Positions 52,711 through 61,177 of a stretch of 62,747 nucleotides of DNA are shown one piece after another. This stretch comes from Halobacteriovorax sp. Lineage in GTDB: Bacteria; Bdellovibrionota; Bacteriovoracia; Bacteriovoracales; Bacteriovoracaceae. The stretch spans positions 1-62,747 of the forward strand of contig JAIFLR010000030.1 of the NCBI GenBank assembly GCA_020048985.1. The letters run 5' to 3'. The position numbers and the translations under genes are program-made. The notes below the pieces were generated by a model. It searched no databases. It was not told the DNA's origin and saw nothing but the letters and a program-made list of their open reading frames with translations. How positions within the stretch are numbered: the first letter of the stretch is position 1; each line of letters begins with the position of its first letter.

Positions 52711-53381
52711 GCGAGGATTTTCTCCAGATCCAGGGCCATGACTTGAGAAACTTCTTCTGGAGTTTTTGAAGCGTCGATAGTTAAAATTCGTTCCGGGAAA
52801 ATTCGGGCCATTTCTTTATAGCCGTCGATTAAGTTGGCATAGAATTCAGTTTTCTCAGACTCAAAATAGTCTTTTTCCTGACCGCGTTTTGCCTGACGAT
52901 CAAGAGAAGTCTCGAGGGTAATATCTAAAAAATAGGTCCGGTGAGGAAGAAGATTTAAGGGGTCATGGCGATGAAGCTCTAGAACAGTTTCAAGACCCAG
53001 ATGGCGTGCCTTGCCCTGGTAGGCCATGGTTGAATCAATGTAGCGGTCAAGGATCACAACAGATTTCGGTACTAATAAAAAAGGCAGTATTTTTTCTTCT
53101 AAAAGCTGCGCCCGTGAGGCCAGAAATAAATGACATTCGGCCAGGGGATGAAGTGGTGTGGAGCTTTTAAGAATCGCTTCTCTGAGTTTTTCTCCAAACT
53201 CTGTGCCGCCCGGTTCTCTTAAAGTGAGTACGCGGTATCCCTTATCGGTAAGAATTTTCTCAAGGTGTTTAATCTGAGTTGATTTACCAGAGCCTTCAAT
53301 CCCTTCAAGAGATAGAAAAAAACTTTCCGGAGTAACGGGAGTTCTATAAAATGATTTTAAATATTCGATTGAGTTTTTCAC
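52707..53381 (-). CDS. tmk: Thymidylate kinase
   Basis: 224 residues. P-loop GIEGSGKSTQ near 26, REPGGTEFGEKLR near 56, DRYIDSTMAYQG near 110 and a LID-like RQAKRGQEKDYFE near 160. Phosphorylates dTMP to dTDP. Starts at GTG 53381 with no ribosome site; the promoter places transcription at the codon. Divergent from a small lipoprotein gene. Confidence 0.94.
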   Translation of the reverse strand: MKNSIEYLKSFYRTPVTPESFFLSLEGIEGSGKSTQIKHLEKILTDKGYRVLTLREPGGTEFGEKLREAILKSSTPLHPLAECHLFLASRAQLLEEKILPFLLVPKSVVILDRYIDSTMAYQGKARHLGLETVLELHRHDPLNLLPHRTYFLDITLETSLDRQAKRGQEKDYFESEKTEFYANLIDGYKEMARIFPERILTIDASKTPEEVSQVMALDLEKILA

Positions 53382-53386
53382 GCGGA

Positions 53387-53415
53387 CTTATAGTAGCAGT
53401 GGCCAAGCGCGACAA
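53387..53415 (-). promoter_or_regulatory. tmk promoter, leaderless geometry
   Basis: Minus strand: TTGTCG (53415-53410), 17 bases, TATAAG (53392-53387), 5 bases to GTG 53381. Confidence 0.5.
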
Positions 53416-53429
53416 CAAAGGAATTTCTC

Positions 53430-54062
53430 TTGTTTCAATACCTTTTATTGATGATTTTGATGGTTGGATGTGCGAGCGGACCTTCTGAGAAGGAATTTGC
53501 TTACCATGGAGAAGCACTATCTGAAATTGGCCCCTATGGCCTATTGATCGGTCACGCTATGGTTCCCATTGATTCATTTCCCCACGACCAACGTGCGACT
53601 GTTGTTTATTTTGAAAATACCAAAACCAAAAAGAAGTATGAGTATGGAAAAACCCAAGGGGCTTTTTACATGAAGCTTCCTCCCGGAGAATATGTGGTTA
53701 AAGATTTGTGGGCCGGTGGAATGTGTAACACTTCAACTGGACTCATGATTTCAAACTTTTTCGTTCAACTTCCTTCGAACCTGAGTTACTTGCGGGGTCA
53801 TCTTGAAAAAGAAGCCACAGTCCCACTGCAGTTTAAAATCCAGCAAGGAAAGACCACTGATATTGGAAATCTTCTCATGACTTGTTTTGAATGGGACGCG
53901 AGAGATAAATTCAGAGAAGAGTTTGCTCAGTACATTGAAGGCGGTAAGTTTCAAGTCTTTAAACCCATGAGCTTTGAAGCACAGGAATGTGGGTGTAAAA
54001 TTCTACGTAAGCATGATGGAAAGGCCATGGCGGAATTTAGAAATCGCTGGCCTCTTCAATAA
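53430..54062 (+). CDS. Lipoprotein, unknown function
   Basis: 210 residues from a TTG start with AAAGGAA 7-8 bases upstream. Lipobox LMVGCASG gives Cys14. The mature part has alternating beta-strand pattern (GAFYMKLPPGEYVVKDL, LRGHLEKEATVPLQFKIQ) resembling the DUF2846-type beta-sandwich found in bacterial lipoproteins, but I cannot name a family with confidence. Its end overlaps the GYF-domain gene on the other strand by 26 bases. Divergent from tmk. Confidence 0.55.
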   Translation: MFQYLLLMILMVGCASGPSEKEFAYHGEALSEIGPYGLLIGHAMVPIDSFPHDQRATVVYFENTKTKKKYEYGKTQGAFYMKLPPGEYVVKDLWAGGMCNTSTGLMISNFFVQLPSNLSYLRGHLEKEATVPLQFKIQQGKTTDIGNLLMTCFEWDARDKFREEFAQYIEGGKFQVFKPMSFEAQECGCKILRKHDGKAMAEFRNRWPLQ

Positions 54063-55158
54063 CTGGTTGCTCTGGAGGTGGATCTTGTTCCCCTCCGGCC
54101 ATAACTTGGTCCAAGGTTTCATTCCCCGGAACATTATTATTCACCAGCGAGTGCTCTTGGGACTCAGGGACCGGATTATTTTCCGCTTCAGAGACGGGAT
54201 CAATCATAGGGTCAGGTTCATTATAGTGGGTTTCTACATGAGTAGGGTATTCGCTAGGATTCATCGGTGGGGCCTGGGTCAGAGCTGAGCGCTGGTTTTC
54301 TGCCGGACGATAACTGGCCGGGCGTCGACGGTTCATTTGCGAGGGATTTCTTGCAGTATGTGTTTTCGTCTGCTCAATTGATTCTGATTTTTCTTCTTTT
54401 GCTGATCCAATATCAGTCGACATTGATGGTGATAAAATAAAATTTCCCACCATCGCCAGAACTCCAACTCCGGCAAATGCCGAAGGAATGGCCCATTTCA
54501 AAGAACGACTAACCTCTGTCTCTGCCAGAGATTTAAGATCCATCTCTTCCAGATTCAGCCCACCTTTATTTCGGTGCTGGTCCAAATAAGTCAGAGCTGC
54601 TAATCCCAGATGCGAGCCAGTCCGCTCGTGATTATCCATCCATTCATTCAGCTCTTCTTTGGCCCTTTGAAAACTTGATTCTAGTGGTGCTACAGGAGGG
54701 GCAGCTACGGGCGCATCCTGGGGAACAAAGCTTTCGAGATTAAAAAATTTCTGCCAGGTTTCCCCACCATCAACTGACACATGATCAGACAATGATAGTA
54801 TTTCTAATTCCATTTTTTTATCAATGTCCAGACGAGAGAGAGGCCCAGCTTTTTGGCCTTTAATCATAATCCAGTATTTTTCTTCTGCTTTGGCATGATC
54901 CGATATCGGTTGAAAATGAGCGTGTGAGAAAAACGGCTGCCAGTCATTGGTATCCATGCGAGAGGCGAATGAGTGGTGCAATAACTGCTCATTCTCAACG
55001 GCGTAGTGCTTAAGGGATTCAACTTCGAAAGGTCCAAAGACTTCTTCTTCATGCTTCACAATCCACAAATCATGGGGACCATAACCCATTTTATGGATGA
55101 CTTCGTCGCTTAGCGGTTTCAGATCAATGGACATATGTGGCTCACTTGCAGGTTTCAT
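54037..55158 (-). CDS. Tandem GYF_2-domain membrane protein
   Basis: 373 residues from ATG 55158; an in-frame TTG nine codons further upstream is less likely. Two GYF_2-like modules, about residues 31-76 (LWIVKHEEEVFGPFEVESLK) and 95-138 (YWIMIKGQKAGPLSRLDIDKK), each with a Gly-Pro turn and a late Trp. Then a helical region, one membrane helix (about 222-242, IPSAFAGVGVLAMVGNF), and a Pro/Asn/Glu-rich tail. GYF_2 domains usually bind proline-rich partners or sit in front of membrane proteins. The tail lies on the far side of the membrane. Function unknown. Confidence 0.65.
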   Translation of the reverse strand: MKPASEPHMSIDLKPLSDEVIHKMGYGPHDLWIVKHEEEVFGPFEVESLKHYAVENEQLLHHSFASRMDTNDWQPFFSHAHFQPISDHAKAEEKYWIMIKGQKAGPLSRLDIDKKMELEILSLSDHVSVDGGETWQKFFNLESFVPQDAPVAAPPVAPLESSFQRAKEELNEWMDNHERTGSHLGLAALTYLDQHRNKGGLNLEEMDLKSLAETEVSRSLKWAIPSAFAGVGVLAMVGNFILSPSMSTDIGSAKEEKSESIEQTKTHTARNPSQMNRRRPASYRPAENQRSALTQAPPMNPSEYPTHVETHYNEPDPMIDPVSEAENNPVPESQEHSLVNNNVPGNETLDQVMAGGEQDPPPEQPVIEEASDF

Positions 55159-55222
55159 ACTCTTATTTTTCGGTGCTCCGAGCAAAAACCTTAAATTTTA
55201 CAGTGTTTTTTATTGAGGCATT

Positions 55223-55251
55223 TTGACTAAATCCGGTGATAGCGACATACT
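55223..55251 (+). promoter_or_regulatory. sufE-hemB promoter
   Basis: TTGACT (55223-55228), 17 bases, CATACT (55246-55251). It leaves an 18-base leader with GGGGAA, a normal leadered arrangement. Confidence 0.5.
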
Positions 55252-55275
55252 AGGGCCTTAAAATGGGGAAAAGAC

Positions 55276-55707
55276 GTGGAAATGACAGAGAGAACGACTC
55301 AGATTAAGGCCAGGTTTTTACAGTTCAAAGACTGGGAAGACCGCTACAAAGAGCTTATTGTCCTAGGCAAGCACCTTCCTGCCTATCCTGAAGATAAACG
55401 GGAAGAAAAATATAAAATCAAAGGCTGCCAAAGCCAGGTGTGGCTTTATCCGGAATTCAAGGACGGGAGAGTTTATTTTCACGCCGACTCAGACGCTATT
55501 TTAGTTAAAGGCATCGTGGGTATTCTTACATCGGTTTATTCTGACGCCACCCCTGATGAAATCCTTTCTACCAAACCAGAATTTTTATCTGAAGTCGGTA
55601 TCACTGAGCATCTCTCAATGAACCGCTCTAATGGTCTGGCCGCTATGATGAAACAAATTCAAATGTACGCCGTGGTTTTTAAATCCATGGCAGCGCAAAA
55701 GGTTTAA
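55276..55707 (+). CDS. sufE: SufE-family sulfur acceptor
   Basis: 143 residues. Sulfur-accepting Cys in KIKGCQSQVWL near 51, then a family-typical FHADSDAILVKGIVGIL and LSMNRSNGLAAMMKQI. SufE takes persulfide from the desulfurase SufS to feed Fe-S assembly. It starts at GTG 55276 with GGGGAA upstream; ATG two codons on is possible. Followed after 5 bases by hemB. No sufS or sufBCD is near. Confidence 0.9.
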   Translation: MEMTERTTQIKARFLQFKDWEDRYKELIVLGKHLPAYPEDKREEKYKIKGCQSQVWLYPEFKDGRVYFHADSDAILVKGIVGILTSVYSDATPDEILSTKPEFLSEVGITEHLSMNRSNGLAAMMKQIQMYAVVFKSMAAQKV

Positions 55708-55712
55708 TTCCT

Positions 55713-56690
55713 ATGATGATTCGCCCAAGACGTAACCGTCAAAATGAAGTGATTCGCTCCATGGTTCGTGAGAATTTTTTAAGTCCCGCGCAACTAATTG
55801 CTCCGCTGTTTGTTATTGAGGGCAAGGACCAGAAGATTCCGATTAAATCTATGCCAGGTTATGACCGCCTCTCAATCGATAAATTAGTCACTGAAGCTAA
55901 AGAGCTCTACTCACTCGGTGTGAAAAGTGTCGCTCTTTTTCCAGCGATCAATGACAATCTTAAAACTGCTAACGCTCGAGAGTCTTATAACTCTGAAGGG
56001 CTTAATGCTCGCGCTATTCGTGCGGTTAAAGAAGCTTTGCCGGATATGATGGTCATGGGGGATATCGCTCTTGATCCTTATTCTTCAGATGGTCACGACG
56101 GTTTAGTTGATCCTAAAACCGGTGAAATTTTAAATGATGCGACTTTAGAAGTGCTGGCGCTGCAGGCAATCTGTGAGGCCAAGGCCGGTGTGGATATTGT
56201 CGGGCCATCAGATATGATGGACGGACGCGTGGGCTTTATCAGAGATGCTTTGGACCGCGAAGGTTTTCATAACACCATGATCATGAGTTACACTGCTAAA
56301 TACGCTTCAGGCTACTATGGTCCTTTCCGGGACGCTTTGGATTCAGCTCCTAAAAAAGGTGATAAAAAAACTTATCAAATGGATCCGGCCAATGGCGAAG
56401 AGGCTTTGAGAGAAGCAGCACTGGATGAAGCCGAAGGTGCCGACATCCTGATGGTAAAACCAGGTCTTCCTTACTTAGATATTATTTATCGCCTCAAACA
56501 AAGTTTCACTCTCCCAATTGCGGCTTATAACGTGAGCGGTGAGTATGCCATGGTTAAAGCTGCTGCTCAAAACGGCTGGATTGATCATGATAAAGTCATG
56601 ATGGAAAACCTTATGTGCTTCAGACGTGCGGGAGCGGATGTGATTCTGACTTATCACGCTAAAGAAGCGGCCAGACTGCTTAACAACTAA
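55713..56690 (+). CDS. hemB: Delta-aminolevulinic acid dehydratase (porphobilinogen synthase)
   Basis: Joins two 5-aminolevulinate to porphobilinogen in heme synthesis. 325 residues. The Schiff-base lysines are in SYTAKYASGYYG near 195 and MVKPGLPYLDI near 248. The metal-site region reads ALDPYSSDGHDG near 122, lacking the cysteines of zinc enzymes, so this is a magnesium-type enzyme. Start ATG 55713 or the next codon. Its stop overlaps the start of the next gene (TAATG). Confidence 0.95.
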   Translation: MMIRPRRNRQNEVIRSMVRENFLSPAQLIAPLFVIEGKDQKIPIKSMPGYDRLSIDKLVTEAKELYSLGVKSVALFPAINDNLKTANARESYNSEGLNARAIRAVKEALPDMMVMGDIALDPYSSDGHDGLVDPKTGEILNDATLEVLALQAICEAKAGVDIVGPSDMMDGRVGFIRDALDREGFHNTMIMSYTAKYASGYYGPFRDALDSAPKKGDKKTYQMDPANGEEALREAALDEAEGADILMVKPGLPYLDIIYRLKQSFTLPIAAYNVSGEYAMVKAAAQNGWIDHDKVMMENLMCFRRAGADVILTYHAKEAARLLNN

Positions 56691-57268
56691 TGAAAGTTTT
56701 ATTGGTTGCAAGTTTGATTCTGAATGTGGTGCTGGGAGTTTTATACTTCCAGGTGAAGAGTCAGCCGCCGATTGAGAGAATCATCATGGAACACAAAGTT
56801 GAGCGTGTTCAATCACAAACTCAACCAGCTCAAATGCAAAAGATGCCTCATCCCCAGGGCGCGATGATGGTAAATACATCGGACGCAAATACCGATGAAG
56901 ACCAAATTATTGTTCAAGACGAACAAACTTTTATTCAAGCAAGTGAGGAACTCACCAGAGCTCAAAATGATTATTTTCTTTTAGAGCTTGAGCTGCCAGA
57001 CGACGTCTTAAAGAAAAAGGTAAAGCTAACTAATAATTTCTATCAGGAAACAGGAAATCTATATAAGAAGCATCGAAATGCTGGCCGTATGAGTTTTCAG
57101 GATCGACGCAAAGAGATTGCGCTAGAGGAGAAGCTCCATCAGGACTATGCAAAGCTGCTTGGTAGCAAAAAGTGGGAAAAGTATAAAAAATTTGTAGATG
57201 ACTATAATCAGAAAATCTTAAAGAATCACAAATCGAGAGAGATTTCTCCCCTTATGATGGGTTACTGA
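56690..57268 (+). CDS. Membrane-anchored coiled-coil protein, unknown function
   Basis: 192 residues. A single N-terminal helix (about 2-20, VLLVASLILNVVLGVLYF) anchors a mostly helical, charged exterior part. Gln/Pro/Met-rich linker at about 40-60 (QPAQMQKMPHPQGAMM), then long helices (LTRAQNDYFLLELELPDDVLKKK, DRRKEIALEEKLHQDY). No family recognised. Start overlaps the hemB stop, so it is translated with hemB; no functional link is evident. Confidence 0.55.
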   Translation: MKVLLVASLILNVVLGVLYFQVKSQPPIERIIMEHKVERVQSQTQPAQMQKMPHPQGAMMVNTSDANTDEDQIIVQDEQTFIQASEELTRAQNDYFLLELELPDDVLKKKVKLTNNFYQETGNLYKKHRNAGRMSFQDRRKEIALEEKLHQDYAKLLGSKKWEKYKKFVDDYNQKILKNHKSREISPLMMGY

Positions 57269-57274
57269 TATTCT

Positions 57275-57303
57275 TTGCTCATTCACTTACGATTCCCTAT
57301 AAT
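57275..57303 (+). promoter_or_regulatory. Heptosyltransferase-operon promoter, leaderless geometry
   Basis: TTGCTC (57275-57280), 17 bases, TATAAT (57298-57303), 6 bases to ATG 57310. No Shine-Dalgarno sequence. Consensus -10 and exact spacing. Confidence 0.65.
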
Positions 57304-57309
57304 TAACCC

Positions 57310-58365
57310 ATGCATATCCTTCTCATCCGCTTCTCCAGCATGGGAGACGTGGTCCTACAAACAGCAACGGTCAATTGGTTACGTTCCCTCTATGGGAACA
57401 ATATAAAGCTGTCCTTTGTGACCTCACAGGAATTTGCGTCGTTAATTGATTCTCACCCCGGCATTAATAACGTGATTACGTTTAACCGCCGTGGAGGTGA
57501 GACGTGGAAACATCTGATCCAAAAAATTGATCACCTCGATAATGAGACTCCCATTGATCTGATCATGGACCTCCATGCGACCCTGCGATCTTTTCGGCTG
57601 CGCCTCAATTATTGGACCACGCCGGCCTTGACCATTGATAAGCGGCGCTGGGAGCGGTTTTTACTGACTAAACTTAAGGGAACATTCTTTAAGCGGCTTA
57701 TCAGTCAGAGAGTCTTTGGACTCGAGCCACAGGCACAGAGGATCATTAACGATTTTGAATCTATGTTTTTTGATTCTTATGGAGTCCGCAGAACCAAAGA
57801 TTTTATCCACGGGCCTCACCTGGAGATGACTTCCCTGGGACACCTTCCCGAATATAAAATTGACGGAAAATATATTGTCCTCGCGCCGTCTGCATCATTT
57901 GCTCCCAAGCGCTGGCCGGTGAAGTCATTCGTGGAGTTGGCGCAAAAACTTCTCAATTCCACCAATAATAAAGTTGTGATCCTGGCCGGACCAGAGGATA
58001 AGTTTTGTGAAGCCTTCGCAGAGATAAAGTCCGAGCGTCTACTTAATCTTCAGGGAAAAACTTCTCTGAAAGAATCCATGAGCATCCTGGCAGGAGCCGA
58101 AGTTTGTATTGGCAATGATTCCGGGATGAATCACATCGCTGAGGCCCATGGAGTTCCATGCCTCACCATTTTTGGACCGACTGATCCACGATTTGGATTT
58201 GCCCCTCACGGTTCAAAATCAAAATACGTTTCCAAAGAATTGTGGTGCAAACCCTGCTCAACGACGGGCTCCAAGGCGTGCTTTCGTGACAAAGTTTATT
58301 GCATGCAAGAGATCACGGTGGGTGAGGTTTATGAAACCTATGTCAGCATGGGAGTTCACTCATGA
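57310..58365 (+). CDS. ADP-heptose:LPS heptosyltransferase (GT9)
   Basis: 351 residues, normal for the family. GT9 pattern: an N-terminal ILLIRFSSMGDVVL, VDLIMDLHATLRS-type strand near 87, LAPSASFAPKRWPVKSFVEL near 195, and the nucleotide-sugar site IGNDSGMNHIAEAHGVP near 260. Likely adds heptose to the LPS core; WaaF-, WaaC- or WaaQ-type cannot be told apart. First gene of a transcript with a KDO-transferase-like and a flavoprotein-like gene; overlaps the next by 4 bases. Confidence 0.88.
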   Translation: MHILLIRFSSMGDVVLQTATVNWLRSLYGNNIKLSFVTSQEFASLIDSHPGINNVITFNRRGGETWKHLIQKIDHLDNETPIDLIMDLHATLRSFRLRLNYWTTPALTIDKRRWERFLLTKLKGTFFKRLISQRVFGLEPQAQRIINDFESMFFDSYGVRRTKDFIHGPHLEMTSLGHLPEYKIDGKYIVLAPSASFAPKRWPVKSFVELAQKLLNSTNNKVVILAGPEDKFCEAFAEIKSERLLNLQGKTSLKESMSILAGAEVCIGNDSGMNHIAEAHGVPCLTIFGPTDPRFGFAPHGSKSKYVSKELWCKPCSTTGSKACFRDKVYCMQEITVGEVYETYVSMGVHS

Positions 58366-59612
58366 GTTGGTATTTGGGGCGCGCTTTTTTGTACGGCGTT
58401 TATTTACCCGTCCTGACTATTCTTAAGGGACTGCTTTATTTTGTTCCTAAGGTTCAGGAGCGCAGAGCTTTTGAAAATAAAAATGAAACGGAGCCTGGCT
58501 GCAGAAGTTTTAAGCTTGATGGACTTAAGGCCGACCTTTGTTTTGAATTTTCCAGTGAAGGAGAGTTTCAGCAGGTGGCAAGCCTGATTGATGATGCTCT
58601 CTTTGAAGGCAAACGACTGGAGCTGGTTTTCTTTTCTCCCAGCGTGGAGAAAGGTGTAATTGAATTGTATGAGCGCCACCCTAAACTTATCCGCTACCTC
58701 AGATATCCTATTCTTGGTTTAAGTTTTTCAAAATGGATCACCTCTATCAATTTGGTTCTGGTTCGATATGATCTTTTTCCCGAATTTCTGGTTTGGAGTT
58801 TTGGGCCTGGTCATAAAATGAAATTCGTCTGGGTTACTTTTAAAAAAGAAAGAGTCAAAGGCAAACGTATTTCGTTTCTCAAACGCGCCTTTTTGCGTGC
58901 CTCCGATTTTACTATTTTTGCGACTGAAAATGATTATGAACAAGGTAAGACTCTGGGCTTAACCGGAACTATTTATGATTTTCGGATGGAGCAAATCAAA
59001 AGACGCATGGAAAAGCGCCAAGAGAAGTTTGCTAAAATCTTTCCACAGTATCAGGTCTTAAAAAATTTGATGGATAAGTACCCTCGGAACAAACGCCTGA
59101 TAGTAGGGAATGCCTGGCCCGAGGATCTATTTCTTCTCAAGGACCTTCCGCAGGATATTCTTTTGGTGATTGTACCCCATCAGCTTAAACCAGAAATTAT
59201 TGAAAACATGCGTCTGCAATTGGAGAGCTTTGGGCGCCAGCTTGAAATCCTCTCTGATGAAATACCAACTGCTCCTCTGGGCTCTACTGTGCTTGTTAAT
59301 AAAAAAGGTATCCTGTGCGAGCTATATGCCGATTTTTCCATGGCCTATGTGGGCGGCGGCTTTGGTGTGAGTGTTCATTCCATTTTAGAACCTTTAGTTG
59401 CCGGCAGTGAGCATCTGAGTTGCGGGCCAGTGAATCACCGCTCCACGGAGTTTGACCTGGCAGAGTCCTACGGCAGTATGAAAGAAGTCAAAAATAATCA
59501 GGAATTTCTTAATTGGCTCTCAGAAGATATCTCCGACTTCAAAGTTCATGATAGACTAAGAACTCAAATTGATTCGTATCCGAAGTTTCAGAAGGAAGTC
59601 CTTTCATGTTAA
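58362..59612 (+). CDS. KDO-transferase-like (WaaA/GT30-related) glycosyltransferase, divergent
   Basis: 416 residues with an N-terminal membrane helix (RAFLYGVYLPVLTILKGLLYF), as in WaaA. The C-domain matches WaaA in order: PHQLKPE near 270, VLVNKKGILCELYADFSMAYVGGGFG near 315, and ILEPLVAGSEHLSCGPVNHRSTEF near 345. WaaA normally has a GGHN motif at this point; here it reads VSVHS. The N-domain is poorly conserved and lacks clear acceptor motifs. Possibly a WaaA paralogue with another sugar donor. Coupled on both sides (4- and 7-base overlaps). Confidence 0.72.
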   Translation: MSWYLGRAFLYGVYLPVLTILKGLLYFVPKVQERRAFENKNETEPGCRSFKLDGLKADLCFEFSSEGEFQQVASLIDDALFEGKRLELVFFSPSVEKGVIELYERHPKLIRYLRYPILGLSFSKWITSINLVLVRYDLFPEFLVWSFGPGHKMKFVWVTFKKERVKGKRISFLKRAFLRASDFTIFATENDYEQGKTLGLTGTIYDFRMEQIKRRMEKRQEKFAKIFPQYQVLKNLMDKYPRNKRLIVGNAWPEDLFLLKDLPQDILLVIVPHQLKPEIIENMRLQLESFGRQLEILSDEIPTAPLGSTVLVNKKGILCELYADFSMAYVGGGFGVSVHSILEPLVAGSEHLSCGPVNHRSTEFDLAESYGSMKEVKNNQEFLNWLSEDISDFKVHDRLRTQIDSYPKFQKEVLSC

Positions 59613-60946
59613 AGAACCGGTATCAGGAAATTCTTGTTGGCATGAGCCTAATGTCCCTGGTTCGTGGACTTATTTCTCTCAAGCGAAATCGCACCACACT
59701 TTTGATCGATGACTCACGCTTTCTGGGCGACAGTTATCATTTTCATTACCTTAGTGAGATGGAAGTCTTTTCGCTTCTGCGCTTAGGTAAAATTTATGAC
59801 ATTCCTGAACTGCTTGATCTGAAACAATTTCTTTTGCCTGCCAAAGTCGAGTTTGTGACTACCCAGACGCGACTGAAATTGGGTCAAAGCCCTTTTGAGA
59901 ATTTAAGAGAGGTTTTGCGGAAGTTTCCTGAGCTTCTGGATAAAACTGATCTGGATATGCTCTATAACGATTCTCCTGAATCCTTTAATACCTATTTTCT
60001 TGAAGAGCTTCGTCGCTATGAAACGGCCTGTTTTGATTCCTGTAAAAGACCTCGTGGACTGCGTTTTGAGCTTCAAGGCCCGAAATGGATAAAAACTTTT
60101 TATACTCGTTTTGGTGATTTGATTAATCAGGAGTACTCTGAGTCTAAGGATCTCAAGTACGCAGGCCTGATTCATCTCCTTGGTGTATCAGCAGAAGAAA
60201 AATTGAAGACGCATCTTCCTCCTGAAGAAATTCCTTTTTATTTTTTTCGTATGCTTTCTCCTATCTATCGATTGCAGGATTTTTTCCTCACGACTCAGCT
60301 CAAGCGGCGTTTATTGCTTTTGGGCGGGGATTTTAAAGAGAGCTCTATTCAGTATTGGCAGCTGCATGACAGAAAGTTCGAAAATCTTTTGCTAGAGAGC
60401 TTTGAAGGAGTGATCTCCGGAGATCGTGTTCTTTTCTTTGCTCATTTGCCCGAGAGTGTTCCCTTTGAGGTGAAATCTAAGTTTCCCGTCTTTAGGAAAA
60501 TTCTGATGGCGCCAGTTAAGCGCGCCTCTTCACCGATCCCACCGACGGATCTGACTTTTATCGCCCACAATGAATCGTTGGGTTCTGAGCGGCCTTACCG
60601 AGTACTGGGCAGAGGAGTGGGAGCTGCATTTTATCATTTCCCTTACCCCGAACTTCCAGGATCAAAGGCAGAGTTTTATGAGAAGGAGATCCGACTTGCT
60701 TACCGTGAAGATGTCAAAGCGACCCCCTTTGAGGAGGTTAATTCTGAGTCCAGAGGGGTTCAGAGCGTGACGCTCGATCTGCGGGAGCTTCGGGAAAATC
60801 GAAAATCTGAGGCACCGGTACTAACCCGACTGCCTTTGGAGGTTGCCGTACAGGATAAGAATATCGCGGGTTTTGAGTACTGGGGGCCTTTCCGTTACCG
60901 CTCATTCGGGCTTTTGGCCCTTTGTTATGGAATTGAGGGAGTTTAG
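59606..60946 (+). CDS. Degenerate flavoprotein-like protein in the LPS operon
   Basis: 446 residues with no clear family. The first 35 residues (YQEILVGMSLMSLVRGLISLKRN, then TTLLIDD) have the shape of a Rossmann beta-alpha-beta opening, but the usual GxGxxG is GMSLMS, so FAD binding is doubtful. YFFRMLSPIYRLQDFF near 215 and FIAHNESLGSERPYRVLGRGVGAAFYHFP near 320 are striking, and the end is FGLLALCYGIEGV, like a C-terminal helix of an oxidoreductase. It overlaps the WaaA-like gene by 7 bases. Possibly an enzyme or carrier for envelope lipids; unproven. Confidence 0.5.
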   Translation: MLKNRYQEILVGMSLMSLVRGLISLKRNRTTLLIDDSRFLGDSYHFHYLSEMEVFSLLRLGKIYDIPELLDLKQFLLPAKVEFVTTQTRLKLGQSPFENLREVLRKFPELLDKTDLDMLYNDSPESFNTYFLEELRRYETACFDSCKRPRGLRFELQGPKWIKTFYTRFGDLINQEYSESKDLKYAGLIHLLGVSAEEKLKTHLPPEEIPFYFFRMLSPIYRLQDFFLTTQLKRRLLLLGGDFKESSIQYWQLHDRKFENLLLESFEGVISGDRVLFFAHLPESVPFEVKSKFPVFRKILMAPVKRASSPIPPTDLTFIAHNESLGSERPYRVLGRGVGAAFYHFPYPELPGSKAEFYEKEIRLAYREDVKATPFEEVNSESRGVQSVTLDLRELRENRKSEAPVLTRLPLEVAVQDKNIAGFEYWGPFRYRSFGLLALCYGIEGV

Positions 60947-60948
60947 GG

Positions 60949-60954
60949 TATAAT
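60949..60954 (+). promoter_or_regulatory. -10 element of the pilin-like gene, near-leaderless geometry
   Basis: TATAAT (60949-60954), 7 bases to ATG 60962; GGG precedes it, resembling an extended -10. The -35 is weak. It overlaps the end of the preceding gene. Confidence 0.45.
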
Positions 60955-60961
60955 TGAACCT

Positions 60962-61177
60962 ATGAAGCTAAGTAACTACCTGAAAGAAAAAGGCCAGACC
61001 TCCATTGAGTACATGCTCATGATCGTTGTTTGTGTGTCTTTGGGTCTTACCTTTTTTAAGAGTTTTCAGAAGTATTTACTAACAAATGAAGATAGTTACA
61101 TCAACGTCCACATGCAGTTCTATAAGGCTATGTTTGATCCCCAGTTCCAGTATAAGAAGTTTCGATTGCCACGATAA
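60962..61177 (+). CDS. Type IV pilin-like (Flp/TadE-type) small protein
   Basis: 71 residues. After a short charged leader, KEKG-QTSIEYML has the features of a prepilin-peptidase site: cleavage after Gly11, a Glu at +5 and a Tyr at +6, then a hydrophobic helix (MIVVCVSLGLTFFKSF). Such sequences occur in Flp pilins, TadE and archaeal class III signal proteins. The mature tail is only about 45 residues with FDPQFQYKKFRLPR. No pilus genes are adjacent. ATG 60962 is placed 7 bases after a consensus -10. Confidence 0.65.
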   Translation: MKLSNYLKEKGQTSIEYMLMIVVCVSLGLTFFKSFQKYLLTNEDSYINVHMQFYKAMFDPQFQYKKFRLPR

